This document shows, piece after piece, positions 17,334 through 25,749 of a stretch of DNA of 64,000 nt. Under the pieces are notes generated by a model. It ran no database searches and was not told where the DNA came from. It saw nothing but the letters and a program-made list of their open reading frames with translations. Both the position numbers and the translations under genes were made by a program. The stretch covers positions 620,001-684,000 of the forward strand of contig NZ_JAKNQL010000001.1 in NCBI RefSeq assembly GCF_022662375.1, given 5' to 3'. Position 1 is the first letter of the stretch. The number at the start of each line of letters is the position of its first letter. The stretch comes from Pseudomonas sp. CROZ-RG-20F-R04-15 (GTDB taxonomy: Bacteria; Pseudomonadota; Gammaproteobacteria; Pseudomonadales; Pseudomonadaceae).

Positions 17334-18029
17334 ATGAGCATAGTTCGGACAGCATTACCTTTGATTCTGCTAACCAGTGTGTTGACGGGTTGTGCAGGTT
17401 TGCAGAAAACCGACTGGCCGACCTGTGCGGCGGTCGGTGGTGTGGTGGGTGCCGGTCTCGGCGCGACCGAGAGTTCGGCTTGGGCCGGCTACGGCGCGTT
17501 GCTGGTCGGTGGCACGGCAGCGGCCTATTGCTGGGTACACGGTGATGGCGACGAAGACGGCGATGGTGTGCCGGACAGTCGCGACAAGTGCCCGCACACG
17601 CCTAAAGGCGTACAGGTCGACGCTGACGGTTGCCCTCCACCAGCGCCTGCACCCGTGGTCGAAGAAGCTGTAGTGGTCAAGGAAGAAACCATTGTCATCC
17701 GTGATGTGCACTTCCAGTTCGACAAAGCCACGTTGACCGGCCCTGATAAACAGGTTCTCGACAAGGTCGCCACGCGCCTGAAACAGGAATCCTCGACTGC
17801 ACAACTGACCGTGACCGGTCATACCGACAGCGTGGGCAGCGATGCCTACAACAAAAAACTGTCGGATCGTCGTGCGCACTCGGTGGTGGAATACCTGATT
17901 CAACAGGGTGTGCCACGCGCCAGCTTCGTTTCGGTCTCCGGCCTGGGTGAAAGCCAGCCTGTCGCCGATAACAAAACCGCTGACGGCCGCGCGCAAAACC
18001 GTCGTACCGAAATCAAAATCGTCCGCTAG
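17334..18029 (+). CDS. OmpA-family lipoprotein with TSP3 repeat, copy 1
   Basis: Outer-membrane lipoprotein of 231 residues. It has a signal peptide with lipobox LTGC (Cys20) and a glycine-rich hydrophobic hairpin (VGGVVGAGLGATESSAWAGY). A thrombospondin type 3-like calcium motif follows (DGDEDGDGVPDSRDKCP around residues 70-87). The C-terminal peptidoglycan-binding OmpA domain contains the VTGHTDSVGSDAYN and GRAQNRRTEI signatures. A good ribosome binding site (CAGGAGAAAACC) precedes the ATG. It is followed 89 bases later by a paralogue of the same architecture. It probably links outer membrane and peptidoglycan. Confidence 0.92.
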   Translation: MSIVRTALPLILLTSVLTGCAGLQKTDWPTCAAVGGVVGAGLGATESSAWAGYGALLVGGTAAAYCWVHGDGDEDGDGVPDSRDKCPHTPKGVQVDADGCPPPAPAPVVEEAVVVKEETIVIRDVHFQFDKATLTGPDKQVLDKVATRLKQESSTAQLTVTGHTDSVGSDAYNKKLSDRRAHSVVEYLIQQGVPRASFVSVSGLGESQPVADNKTADGRAQNRRTEIKIVR

Positions 18030-18118
18030 ACCTCTCGCATCCGCGGCTTGTGCAGTCGCGGATGCGGGTCTTTACTCCTGTGTAACCGGTATGGGCCGGT
18101 GACACAGGAGCTTTCACA

Positions 18119-18841
18119 ATGACTGTTTTCTCAAGGTCCGTCTTGCCGGTGCTGCTGCTAGGCAGCTTGCTCACCGGTTGCGCCACCCACAGCGATGGCA
18201 CTGCACCCCTCAATCAACGTACGTGGCCGATCTGCAGCCTTATTGGCGGGCTGGTCGGTGGCGGTCTCGGCGCCATTGAAAGTGGCGGCTGGGCCGGTGG
18301 CGGCGCAGCGCTGGGGATTCTGACCGGCGGACTGATCTGTTATGCCCAGGACGGCGATGAAGACGGCGACGGCGTGTTCGACCGCCGCGACCGATGCCCG
18401 GACACCCCGGCCAATACCCCGGTCGATCACCGTGGTTGCCCGCTGCCGCAATATCCGGTCACGGAAAAAGTGCCGGAGCCAGCGCCGCAAACTGAAGTCA
18501 TCACCTTGAGCGATGCCGGCAACGTGCTGTTCGATTTCGACAAATCCGACCTGACACCCGCGGCGAAAGCCCAGCTCGATACGCTGATGGACAAGCTGCG
18601 CAATGCTGACGTGGTGAGCATCAAGGTCGTTGGTCACACCGACAGCAAAGGGTCGGATGCGTATAACCAGGCCTTGTCGGAGCGGCGTGCGAGCAGTGTC
18701 GCGGCGTATCTGCTGAGTCAGGGGCTGGCACCGAACAAACTCACCAGCGAAGGGCGCGGAGAAAGTGAACCGGTGGCCGATAACGCAACCGATGAAGGGC
18801 GCGCGCAGAACCGTCGCGTGGAGTTGCACATCAATCGCTAG
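18119..18841 (+). CDS. OmpA-family lipoprotein with TSP3 repeat, copy 2
   Basis: A 240-residue paralogue of the preceding gene. It has lipobox LTGC (about Cys20), the same glycine-rich hydrophobic segment (GGLVGGGLGAIESGGWAGGG) and the same calcium-type motif (DGDEDGDGVFDRRDRCP). The C-terminal OmpA domain contains FDFDKSDLTPAAKAQLD, GHTDSKGSDAYNQ and GRAQNRRVEL. Both genes have GGGTCTTTACTCC-like sequence in their leaders, so the duplication included upstream DNA. Divergence of the OmpA domains (about half identical by eye) indicates an old duplication. It likely binds peptidoglycan at the outer membrane. Confidence 0.92.
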   Translation: MTVFSRSVLPVLLLGSLLTGCATHSDGTAPLNQRTWPICSLIGGLVGGGLGAIESGGWAGGGAALGILTGGLICYAQDGDEDGDGVFDRRDRCPDTPANTPVDHRGCPLPQYPVTEKVPEPAPQTEVITLSDAGNVLFDFDKSDLTPAAKAQLDTLMDKLRNADVVSIKVVGHTDSKGSDAYNQALSERRASSVAAYLLSQGLAPNKLTSEGRGESEPVADNATDEGRAQNRRVELHINR

Positions 18842-19004
18842 GACGCCTCTGTAGGACGCAGGCTAGAGCTGCCGGACGATTATAAAAGGCGTTCCGGCAG
18901 CCATTTGGCGGCGCAGCGAAGTTTTTTCATTTGTGCCTCTGGCTTATCCCCCGCAGAAGCCGTTACTGTGCGCCCAAAGAATAATTCGCAACACGGGGGA
19001 GCGT

Positions 19005-19286
19005 ATGAAAGTGTTCTGGGGGCTGGGGCGGTTGTTGACCCTGCTGTTCTGCTGCGTGGTGCTGGCCAATCAACTGGTGCCTTTCGTACATCCGCTGCAT
19101 CTGCTGGTCAATCTGGCCGGCGGTCTGCTGTTGCTGATTCATCTGCTCGAAGTGCTGCTGTGCAATCGCAGCCTCAAAGGCCGTCCGCACCCTTGGCGTG
19201 ACCGTGGTCGCATCCTGCTGTTCGGCGTATTCCACTTGCAATCCATCCCGGCCCCGGCCGCTCCGGAGGCTTCTTCCCATGCGTAA
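19005..19286 (+). CDS. DUF1145 small inner-membrane protein (93 aa)
   Basis: A small, very hydrophobic protein with two predicted membrane helices (about residues 6-22 and 27-47) followed by a basic loop (CNRSLKGRPHPWRDRGR) and a third hydrophobic stretch. I recognise it as DUF1145/YhhL-like. Function unknown. The ATG at 19005 is chosen because GGGGGAGCG lies just upstream. A longer frame from 18933 has no ribosome binding site. The gene overlaps the start of the collagen-like gene by eight bases, so the two are probably translated together. Confidence 0.8.
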   Translation: MKVFWGLGRLLTLLFCCVVLANQLVPFVHPLHLLVNLAGGLLLLIHLLEVLLCNRSLKGRPHPWRDRGRILLFGVFHLQSIPAPAAPEASSHA

Positions 19287-20037
19287 ACTTTGCCTGCTCG
19301 CTGCATTCATCAGTCCTCTGGCCTGTGCCCAGGTGGTCAGCGTTGAAACCAATTCGCTGATGCGTTTGCCCAACACGGCCAGCACCCTGCAGCTGGAAAA
19401 ACTCGAAGTGGCCGATTACGGCACGCTGTTGATTCCGGCGAACGTGACCGAGTTGAGTGTCGGTGAACTACGTCTTGGCCATGAAGCACGTATCGCGATC
19501 GTTCCGGGCGAGAACGCTTTGGAAATGAAGGTCGTTCGCGCAGAGCTGAGCGATGGCAGCCAGATCACCGCGCGCGGCGCGCCGGGGACGTATGAAAAAG
19601 CTGCCCGTGCCGGACGTAATCTGAATCTGCAATTCAAGGCGTTGAACGCGCCGCAGCTGTTGGTCGATGCCCGTGGCGGCACCGGTGCCCCTGGTTTTGT
19701 CGGCCTCGATGGCGGTAATGGTGAAGACCCGGGCTGCACTTATGGCTCAGCAGGGCACGGTTTTGATGGCAGCAACGGCAGCGACGGCCAACCGGGCGCA
19801 CCGGGAGCGCTGGTGCGTCTTGAGGTGCCGCGCGAGTTTCCGGCCGAGCTGATCAAGGTCAATGTCGCGGGCGGTGCGGGCGGACCGGCGGGTGTTGGCG
19901 GTAAAGCAGGGAAGGGTGGCAAGTCCAAGGGCTGCCTGGTGTATCGCGCCGATGGTGGCAAGAATGGCAAGGCGGGGGTTGATGGTCAGCCTGGGCCGGT
20001 GGGGGCGGCGGGGGCTGTGACTGTGCAGCGCCTGTAA
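19279..20037 (+). CDS. Exported protein with collagen-like glycine-rich domain
   Basis: A 252-residue product with a Sec signal peptide (MRKLCLLAAFISPLACA, about 1-17), a beta-rich middle region (about 20-130), then a Gly-X-Y-rich region (about 130-252). The latter has runs such as GGTGAPGFVGLDGGNGEDPG and GSNGSDGQPGAPGA, interrupted by a VRLEVPREFPAELIKVNVAG beta segment. Two Cys in the collagen-like part (GCTYG, KGCLV) could form a disulfide. The ATG overlaps the DUF1145 stop by eight bases. The stop codon TAA is also the first bases of a MITE-like repeat. Function unknown; surface or matrix roles are speculative. Confidence 0.8.
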   Translation: MRKLCLLAAFISPLACAQVVSVETNSLMRLPNTASTLQLEKLEVADYGTLLIPANVTELSVGELRLGHEARIAIVPGENALEMKVVRAELSDGSQITARGAPGTYEKAARAGRNLNLQFKALNAPQLLVDARGGTGAPGFVGLDGGNGEDPGCTYGSAGHGFDGSNGSDGQPGAPGALVRLEVPREFPAELIKVNVAGGAGGPAGVGGKAGKGGKSKGCLVYRADGGKNGKAGVDGQPGPVGAAGAVTVQRL

Positions 20038-20228
20038 AAGCACACCCTCACCCCAGCCCTCTCCCAGAGGGAGAGGGGGCCGACCGAGGTGACTTACGCT
20101 ATCCATCGACCTGAAAGATTGAATCGATTATGGATTCGGTAGAGCAGTTTCAGGTCGGTGTAACTCTCCAATATCCCCCATTCAGTCCCCTCTCCCTCCG
20201 GGAGAGGGCTAGGGTGAGGGGCTTTTGA
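20036..20228. repeat. MITE-like intergenic element, copy 2
   Basis: Same architecture as 11096-11318: terminal inverted repeats containing ACCCTCACCCCAGCCCTCTC and its complement, and a related interior (ATCGACCTGAAAGATTGAAT, TTCAGGTCGGTGTAA). Its left edge begins within the TAAAAG that ends the collagen-like gene. Confidence 0.8.
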
Positions 20229-20243
20229 TCTCAGTCCCCAGTT

Positions 20244-20708
20244 TCAGAACATCGGCCGAGCCGCAGCAATCGCCACCAGCACCAACCCGACAATCAGATT
20301 AAGCCCCACCACCCGGCGAATCCGCCCCAACACCGCCGCACCCGTCGGCCAGTCCTTCGTTTCCACCGCTTTACGCAACTCCGGCAGCATCAAGCCCTGA
20401 ATCCGGATAAACAGCGCCGTCATCACCACATACAACCCCATCATCACCTGCACATATTTCGGCGCAGTCTCAAAGCCGACCTGCTGCAAATGCAACATGC
20501 CCACGCCACTGATCGGCAACAGGATCACCGCAACCCAGACCCAACGGAAAAAACCTTGAAACACTTCCACCCACAAGGTCAGTCGGGCAGGGCCGTCGAG
20601 GGCCTTCACAGCCGCCGGGCGCAGGACCATCCAGGCGAAAAACATGCCGCCGACCCACACTAATGCGGACAGCACATGCAGGGGGTAAACGAGGCTAAAA
20701 GGTGTCAT
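20244..20708 (-). CDS. CopD-family integral membrane protein
   Basis: A 154-residue inner-membrane protein with four predicted helices (around residues 8-28, 52-72, 84-104, 130-150). It matches the CopD-like superfamily found in copper-resistance and unrelated membrane proteins: an N-terminal HVLSALVWVGGMFFAWMVLR segment and a Trp-rich second helix. Conserved His10 and Trp residues are typical. Copper transport is not established for this short stand-alone type. It is monocistronic, divergent from dinG, and followed by a MITE-like repeat. Confidence 0.85.
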   Translation of the reverse strand: MTPFSLVYPLHVLSALVWVGGMFFAWMVLRPAAVKALDGPARLTLWVEVFQGFFRWVWVAVILLPISGVGMLHLQQVGFETAPKYVQVMMGLYVVMTALFIRIQGLMLPELRKAVETKDWPTGAAVLGRIRRVVGLNLIVGLVLVAIAAARPMF

Positions 20709-20807
20709 TGGGGCACTCCGTTCTGCGCGGGATTAATTAGCGGGGTATGATAGCCGCCATCCGAAACCACTGAAAATTTATCCAGCGTTTTTTGCGCCCG
20801 AAAATTC

Positions 20808-22952
20808 ATGATCAGCACTGAACTCAAAACCACGATCCAGGGCGCCTACTCGCGTTTTCTAGAGGCCAAGAGCCTCAAGCCGCGTTACGGCCAGCGCCTG
20901 ATGATCGCTGAAATCGCCAAAGTCCTCGGGGATATCGACACCGATGACGAAGGCCGGCGCAGTGGCGACCCCGCAATTGTTGCGGTGGAAGCTGGTACCG
21001 GTACTGGCAAGACAGTGGCCTACAGTATGGCGGCGATCCCTACGGCCAAAGCTGCCGGCAAGCGTCTGGTCATTGCGACTGCGACCGTCGCGCTGCAAGA
21101 GCAAATCGTCTACAAGGATTTGCCCGACCTGATGCGCAACAGCGGGCTGAATTTCACCTTCGCGCTGGCCAAGGGTCGTGGCCGCTACATGTGCCTGTCC
21201 AAACTCGACATGCTCTTGCAGGAAGGCCACGCGCAAACCGCCACCGCCCAGCTGTTCGAAGAAGAAGGTTTCAAGATCGAGGTCGATGAGGCCAGTCAGA
21301 AGCTGTTCACCAGCATGATCGAAAAGCTCGCCGGCAATAAATGGGACGGCGACCGCGACAGCTGGCCGAATGCGCTGGAAGACGCCGACTGGGCGCGCCT
21401 GACCACCGATCACAGCCAGTGCACCAACCGTCATTGCCCGAACTTCGGCCAGTGCGCCTTCTACAAGGCCCGCGAAGGCATGGGCAAGGTCGACGTGATC
21501 GTCACCAACCACGACATGGTTCTGGCTGACCTGGCATTGGGCGGTGGCGCGGTGCTTCCCGATCCGCGCGATACCATTTACGTGTTCGACGAAGGTCACC
21601 ACCTGCCGGACAAGGCCATCGGCCACTTCGCCCACTACACGCGCCTGCGTTCCACCGCCGACTGGCTGGAAACCACCGCGAAGAACCTCACTAAACTGCT
21701 GGCCCAGCACCCGCTGCCGGGCGACCTCGGCAAATTGATCGAACAGGTGCCGGAGCTGGCGCGGGAGATCAAGGCCCAGCAGCAGTTCATGTTCAGCGCC
21801 TGCGAGCAGGTCGCCGACTTCAAACCCGGCGAAGACGTCGAGGGCCGTGAGCGGCCGCGCCATCGTTTCGTCGCCGGGGTGATTCCCGAGCACATGCGCG
21901 AAATGGGCATCGAGCTGAAGAAGGGCTTTTCGCGCCTCAACGATCTGTTCACGCGCCTGACCGACCTGCTCAAGGAAGGCATGGACGGCGAGGTCAACAT
22001 CGGCATCGCCAGCAATCAGGCGGAAGAATGGTATCCGCTGTTCGGCAGCCTGTTGTCCCGCGCTTCCGGCAACTGGGAGCTGTGGACCGCGTTCACCGCC
22101 GAAGACCCTGAGGACAGCCCGCCGATGGCGCGCTGGCTGACCCTCGCCGAAAGCGGCTCGCTGTTCGACATCGAGGTCAATGCCAGCCCGATTCTGGCAG
22201 CGGAAACCTTGCGCCGCAGCTTGTGGAACGTGGCTTACGGCTGCCTGGTGACCTCGGCAACCCTGACGGCGCTGGGCACCTTCGACCGCTTCCGCATGCG
22301 CGCCGGCCTGCCGAAAAAAGCCGTCACCGCCGTGGTGCCGAGCCCGTTCCATCACGCTGACGCCGGTGTGCTGCGGGTGCCGGATCTGAAAGCCGATCCA
22401 CGCGATGCCGCCGCGCACACGGCAGCGATCATCCGTGAGTTGCCGGATCTGGTCGAAGGCTCGCGCGGCACGCTGGTGCTGTTCTCTTCGCGCAAACAGA
22501 TGCAGGACGTGTTCGACGGTCTCGACCGCGACTGGCGCAAGCAAGTGTTCATTCAAGGCAACCTGTCGAAACAGGAAACCCTGAACAAGCACAAGGCGCG
22601 GGTCGATGGCGGTGATTCCAGTGTGCTGTTCGGTCTCGCCAGTTTTGCCGAAGGGGTGGACTTGCCGGGTGCCTACTGCGAGCACGTGGTGATCGCCAAG
22701 ATCCCGTTCTCGGTGCCGGATGATCCGGTCGAAGCGGCGCTGTCGGAGTGGATCGAGGCCCGTGGCGGCAATCCGTTCATGGAAATCTCCGTCCCCGATG
22801 CCTCGCTGAAGCTGGTGCAGGCCTGCGGGCGTCTGCTGCGTACCGAAGAAGACCGCGGCACCATCACTTTGCTCGATCGGCGCCTGGTCACCCAGCGCTA
22901 CGGCAAGGCGATCCTCAATGCGTTGCCGCCTTTCCGTCGTGAAATATCCTGA
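20808..22952 (+). CDS. dinG: ATP-dependent DNA helicase DinG
   Basis: Superfamily 2 5'-3' helicase with an iron-sulfur cluster that resolves R-loops and other structures, often under LexA control. The 714 residues include Walker A GTGTGKT (63-69), the four-Cys Fe-S region (RYMC, then CTNRHCPNFGQC around residues 127-222), DEGH box VFDEGHHLPDK and C-terminal helicase motifs (FASFAEGVDLPG, QACGRLLRTEEDRG). I saw no convincing LexA box in the 99 bases upstream. The stop codon is followed directly by a strong hairpin. No frame damage. Confidence 0.95.
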   Translation: MISTELKTTIQGAYSRFLEAKSLKPRYGQRLMIAEIAKVLGDIDTDDEGRRSGDPAIVAVEAGTGTGKTVAYSMAAIPTAKAAGKRLVIATATVALQEQIVYKDLPDLMRNSGLNFTFALAKGRGRYMCLSKLDMLLQEGHAQTATAQLFEEEGFKIEVDEASQKLFTSMIEKLAGNKWDGDRDSWPNALEDADWARLTTDHSQCTNRHCPNFGQCAFYKAREGMGKVDVIVTNHDMVLADLALGGGAVLPDPRDTIYVFDEGHHLPDKAIGHFAHYTRLRSTADWLETTAKNLTKLLAQHPLPGDLGKLIEQVPELAREIKAQQQFMFSACEQVADFKPGEDVEGRERPRHRFVAGVIPEHMREMGIELKKGFSRLNDLFTRLTDLLKEGMDGEVNIGIASNQAEEWYPLFGSLLSRASGNWELWTAFTAEDPEDSPPMARWLTLAESGSLFDIEVNASPILAAETLRRSLWNVAYGCLVTSATLTALGTFDRFRMRAGLPKKAVTAVVPSPFHHADAGVLRVPDLKADPRDAAAHTAAIIRELPDLVEGSRGTLVLFSSRKQMQDVFDGLDRDWRKQVFIQGNLSKQETLNKHKARVDGGDSSVLFGLASFAEGVDLPGAYCEHVVIAKIPFSVPDDPVEAALSEWIEARGGNPFMEISVPDASLKLVQACGRLLRTEEDRGTITLLDRRLVTQRYGKAILNALPPFRREIS

Positions 22953-22986
22953 GACAACGGTGGGCAGTTTTGCCCACCGTGTTGTC
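22953..22986 (+). terminator. Hairpin immediately after dinG
   Basis: GACAACGGTGGGCA-GTTT-TGCCCACCGTGTTGTC forms a stem of about 15 bp with one bulge. It is followed by TATCTCTCTG, without a clean T-run, so termination may be partly Rho-dependent. Confidence 0.7.
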
Positions 22987-23047
22987 TATCTCTCTGCCAT
23001 CGCTTTTCCATTGGCCATTGTTGGTCGTTAGGGAGAACTCCGTTCTT

Positions 23048-25528
23048 ATGATCCGCCGTTCGTTGCCTGCCGTATTCGCTTTGATCTTCGCCACGCCGCT
23101 GTTCGCGGCGCCTGCGGGTCAGCAGACCCTGTTCAACTTTGTCCGTCCTGCCGACGTGGTGAAAATCGCCACCGAAAACGCTGATCTGCCGCAAGCCAAC
23201 GCCGAGCAAACGCCTGAAGGCGAAGTGCTGCGCCGGGTGACGTTCAACCCGGTGGCGCGCCCGACCTTGCGTCTGACGCCGCAGACCGGTGCGTGGGACT
23301 GGTCGCAGTCCGGCATGATGACCCTGCGTTTGCAGAGCGCAATGGACTGGGCTGTGACGGTCTACGTGCAAATCCAGAGCAATGACGGCCGCACACTGGT
23401 TAGTCGCGTCGACTTGCCGGCCGGCCCTGCGCAGACCTTGCTGGTGCCGCTGGTCGCGTCGACGCCGCTGAGTCAGGGCATGAAAGCCGGACCGCCAATG
23501 CCCATGACCGTCGATGGTCAGCGGATCCTGCTGGCCAGCAGCAGCGGCGAGATTGATCGCAGCCAAGTGGTCTCGGTGAGCCTGTCGATGGATCAGCCGA
23601 AAGTCGCCCAGAGCTTGCTGCTCGAGCGTTTCGGCGTGCAGGACGGTGATTCGGTTACCCAAGCGGTGTACGGCAATCTGGTCGATGCTTATGGGCAATC
23701 GACCCGCAGCAAGTGGCCGGAAAAAATCGCCAATGACGAACAACTGAAATCCGCCGCCGCCAAGGAACAGCAACAGCTGAAAACCTGGCTGGCCGAGCGC
23801 GAGAAGTCCTCGCTGGACAAGTTCGGTGGCTGGAACAAAGGCCCGGCGTTCAAGGCCAGTGGTTTCTTCCGCACCGAAAAACGTGATGGCCGCTGGTATC
23901 TGGTCACGCCTGAAGGGCATCCGTTTTACTCGCTGGGCGTGAACACCGTCAGCCCGCAGGTCAACCAGACCTACGTGGCCGGTCGTGAGTACATGTTCGA
24001 ATCCTTGCCTAAACCTGAAGACCCGTTGGCCAAGCACTTTGGCGAGGGTGACAACCGTGGCGGCAACGGTGTTGATCAGGGCCGTGGTTATGGCAACGGG
24101 CGCTGGTACGACTTCTATGGCGCCAACTTGCAGCGCGTGTACGGTGAGCCGTGCAAAGCCGACAGTGAAAGCAAGTCCGGGGTAGCGGAAGCGGCGAAGT
24201 CTGCAGCCGCTGAAACGGCCGCCGTCCAAGCCGCCGAGCCTGCCCCAGTACCTGCCGAGCCGAAGTCCGGCGTCGCTGAAGCGGCCAAAACCGAAACCGT
24301 ACAAGCGACAACAGAAAAAGCTGCCGAACCGTGCAAGGCCACCATCGATGAGCAACAGTGGGCCAGCCACACCCTCGATCGCCTGCAAGCCTGGGGCTTC
24401 AACACGGTCGGTAACTGGAGTGCCGATTCGCTGAGTGATGCAGATCGTGTGCCGTACACCTTGCCGTTGTCGATCGTTGGCGACTACACCAGCATCAGCA
24501 CCGGCAGCGACTGGTGGGGCGGCATGCCAGATCCGTTCGATCCGCGTTTTGCCATGGCTACCGAGCGCGCCGTCGCTATCGCTGCCCGCGATCACCGCGA
24601 CGATCCGTGGCTGATCGGCTACTACGCCGACAATGAACTGGCGTGGGCCGGTCCCGGTGACGATCCGAAATCCCGTTACGCGCTGGCTTACGGCACGCTG
24701 AAAATGACCACCGATGTACCGGCCAAGCGTGCCTTCCTCAAACAGTTGCGCGACAAGTACCGCAATCAGGCCGGGCTGTCGAAGGCTTGGGGCATCGAGC
24801 TGTCGGCGTGGGAATTGATGGAAGACCCGGGTTTCGTGCCGCCGCTGCCGAACCCGGAGCATCCGGAAATCGAGGCGGACTTCAAATACTTCCAGAAGGT
24901 TTTCGCCGATACCTACTTCAAAACCATTTCCGATTCGCTGAAATGGCATGCGCCGAACCAGTTGCTGCTTGGCGGCCGTTTTGCCATCAGTACCCCGGAA
25001 GCCGTGGCGTCCTGCGCGCAGTATTGCGATGTGCTGAGCTTCAATATGTACACGCTGAAACCGCAGGATGGTTATGACTTTGCTGCGTTGGGAGCTTTGG
25101 ACAAACCGGTAATGATCACCGAATTCAACTTTGGCTCAGCGGATCGTGGCCCGTTCTGGGGCGGCGTCACGCAAGTGGCCAAGGAAGAAGATCGCGGCCC
25201 GGCTTACGCCAACTTCCTCAAACAGGCCTTGAGCGAACCGTCGATTGTCGGTGTGCATTGGTTCCAGTATCTGGATCAACCGGTGACCGGGCGTCTGCTC
25301 GATGGCGAGAATGGTCACTTCGGGTTGGTCGGGGTGACGGATCTGCCGTATCAGGGTTTTGTCGAGACAGTGCGCAAGAGCAATTTGCAGGCGATTGAGC
25401 AGCTTGGCAAAGAGGCTGAAAAAGCGGCCGCAGCGGCGGGGCATGAGGCTGAGGGTGGCCGCAAGGGCGAGGCCGGCAAAGGGCCGGGGGCAGGGCATGC
25501 CGGTGGGCATTCCGGCAATGGTCACTGA
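23048..25528 (+). CDS. Exported clan GH-A glycoside hydrolase, beta-agarase-like, with low-complexity insert
   Basis: A secreted polysaccharide-degrading enzyme candidate of 826 residues. Start at ATG 23048 (MIRRSLPAVFALIFATPLFA signal peptide); the frame is open further upstream but without ribosome binding site. A beta-sandwich N-region precedes GRWYLVTPEGHPFYSLGVNT (about 280), typical of agarase-like hydrolases. The likely acid/base is Glu530 in YYADNELAW and the nucleophile Glu692 in MITEFNFGS. Residues 367-427 form an Ala/Glu/Lys-rich insert bounded by EPCKA repeats and containing KSGVAEAAK twice. The C-terminus is Gly/His-rich (AGHAGGHSGNGH). Substrate uncertain; a GH50-type assignment is tentative. 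Confidence 0.8.
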   Translation: MIRRSLPAVFALIFATPLFAAPAGQQTLFNFVRPADVVKIATENADLPQANAEQTPEGEVLRRVTFNPVARPTLRLTPQTGAWDWSQSGMMTLRLQSAMDWAVTVYVQIQSNDGRTLVSRVDLPAGPAQTLLVPLVASTPLSQGMKAGPPMPMTVDGQRILLASSSGEIDRSQVVSVSLSMDQPKVAQSLLLERFGVQDGDSVTQAVYGNLVDAYGQSTRSKWPEKIANDEQLKSAAAKEQQQLKTWLAEREKSSLDKFGGWNKGPAFKASGFFRTEKRDGRWYLVTPEGHPFYSLGVNTVSPQVNQTYVAGREYMFESLPKPEDPLAKHFGEGDNRGGNGVDQGRGYGNGRWYDFYGANLQRVYGEPCKADSESKSGVAEAAKSAAAETAAVQAAEPAPVPAEPKSGVAEAAKTETVQATTEKAAEPCKATIDEQQWASHTLDRLQAWGFNTVGNWSADSLSDADRVPYTLPLSIVGDYTSISTGSDWWGGMPDPFDPRFAMATERAVAIAARDHRDDPWLIGYYADNELAWAGPGDDPKSRYALAYGTLKMTTDVPAKRAFLKQLRDKYRNQAGLSKAWGIELSAWELMEDPGFVPPLPNPEHPEIEADFKYFQKVFADTYFKTISDSLKWHAPNQLLLGGRFAISTPEAVASCAQYCDVLSFNMYTLKPQDGYDFAALGALDKPVMITEFNFGSADRGPFWGGVTQVAKEEDRGPAYANFLKQALSEPSIVGVHWFQYLDQPVTGRLLDGENGHFGLVGVTDLPYQGFVETVRKSNLQAIEQLGKEAEKAAAAAGHEAEGGRKGEAGKGPGAGHAGGHSGNGH

Positions 25529-25550
25529 GTCCTGAGGCACCGCGTCATCG

Positions 25551-25632
25551 TTCTTCGCGAGCAGGCTCGCTCCCACAAAGATCTTCCGTGATACACCGAT
25601 CCAGTGTGGGAGCGAGCCTGCTCGCGAAGGCG
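25551..25632. repeat. REP doublet (REPIN) after glycosidase gene
   Basis: Inverted REP cores at about 25554 (TTCGCGAGCAGGCTCGCTCC) and 25607 (GTGGGAGCGAGCCTGCTCGC) with a spacer of about 30 bases. Confidence 0.85.
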
Positions 25633-25749
25633 TCAGCCGCCTCAGCGAGATTTCTGAAATAACCGTCTGGCCCGCAGCTGTTCCCAAATCCCTCAAGGGC
25701 TGGAACAATGCGGGCCACTTTGTAGAGCGTTTTCGCGGGGGAGTTGCGG

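Noticed and set aside
20859..22685. Open frame of about 600 codons on the minus strand opposite dinG
   Set aside because: It mirrors the high-GC codon structure of dinG, is rich in His/Arg/Gln, has no ribosome binding site and no recognisable domain.
22898..24949. Long minus-strand frame opposite the glycosidase gene
   Set aside because: Antisense shadow of a gene with a clear signal peptide and catalytic motifs on the plus strand.
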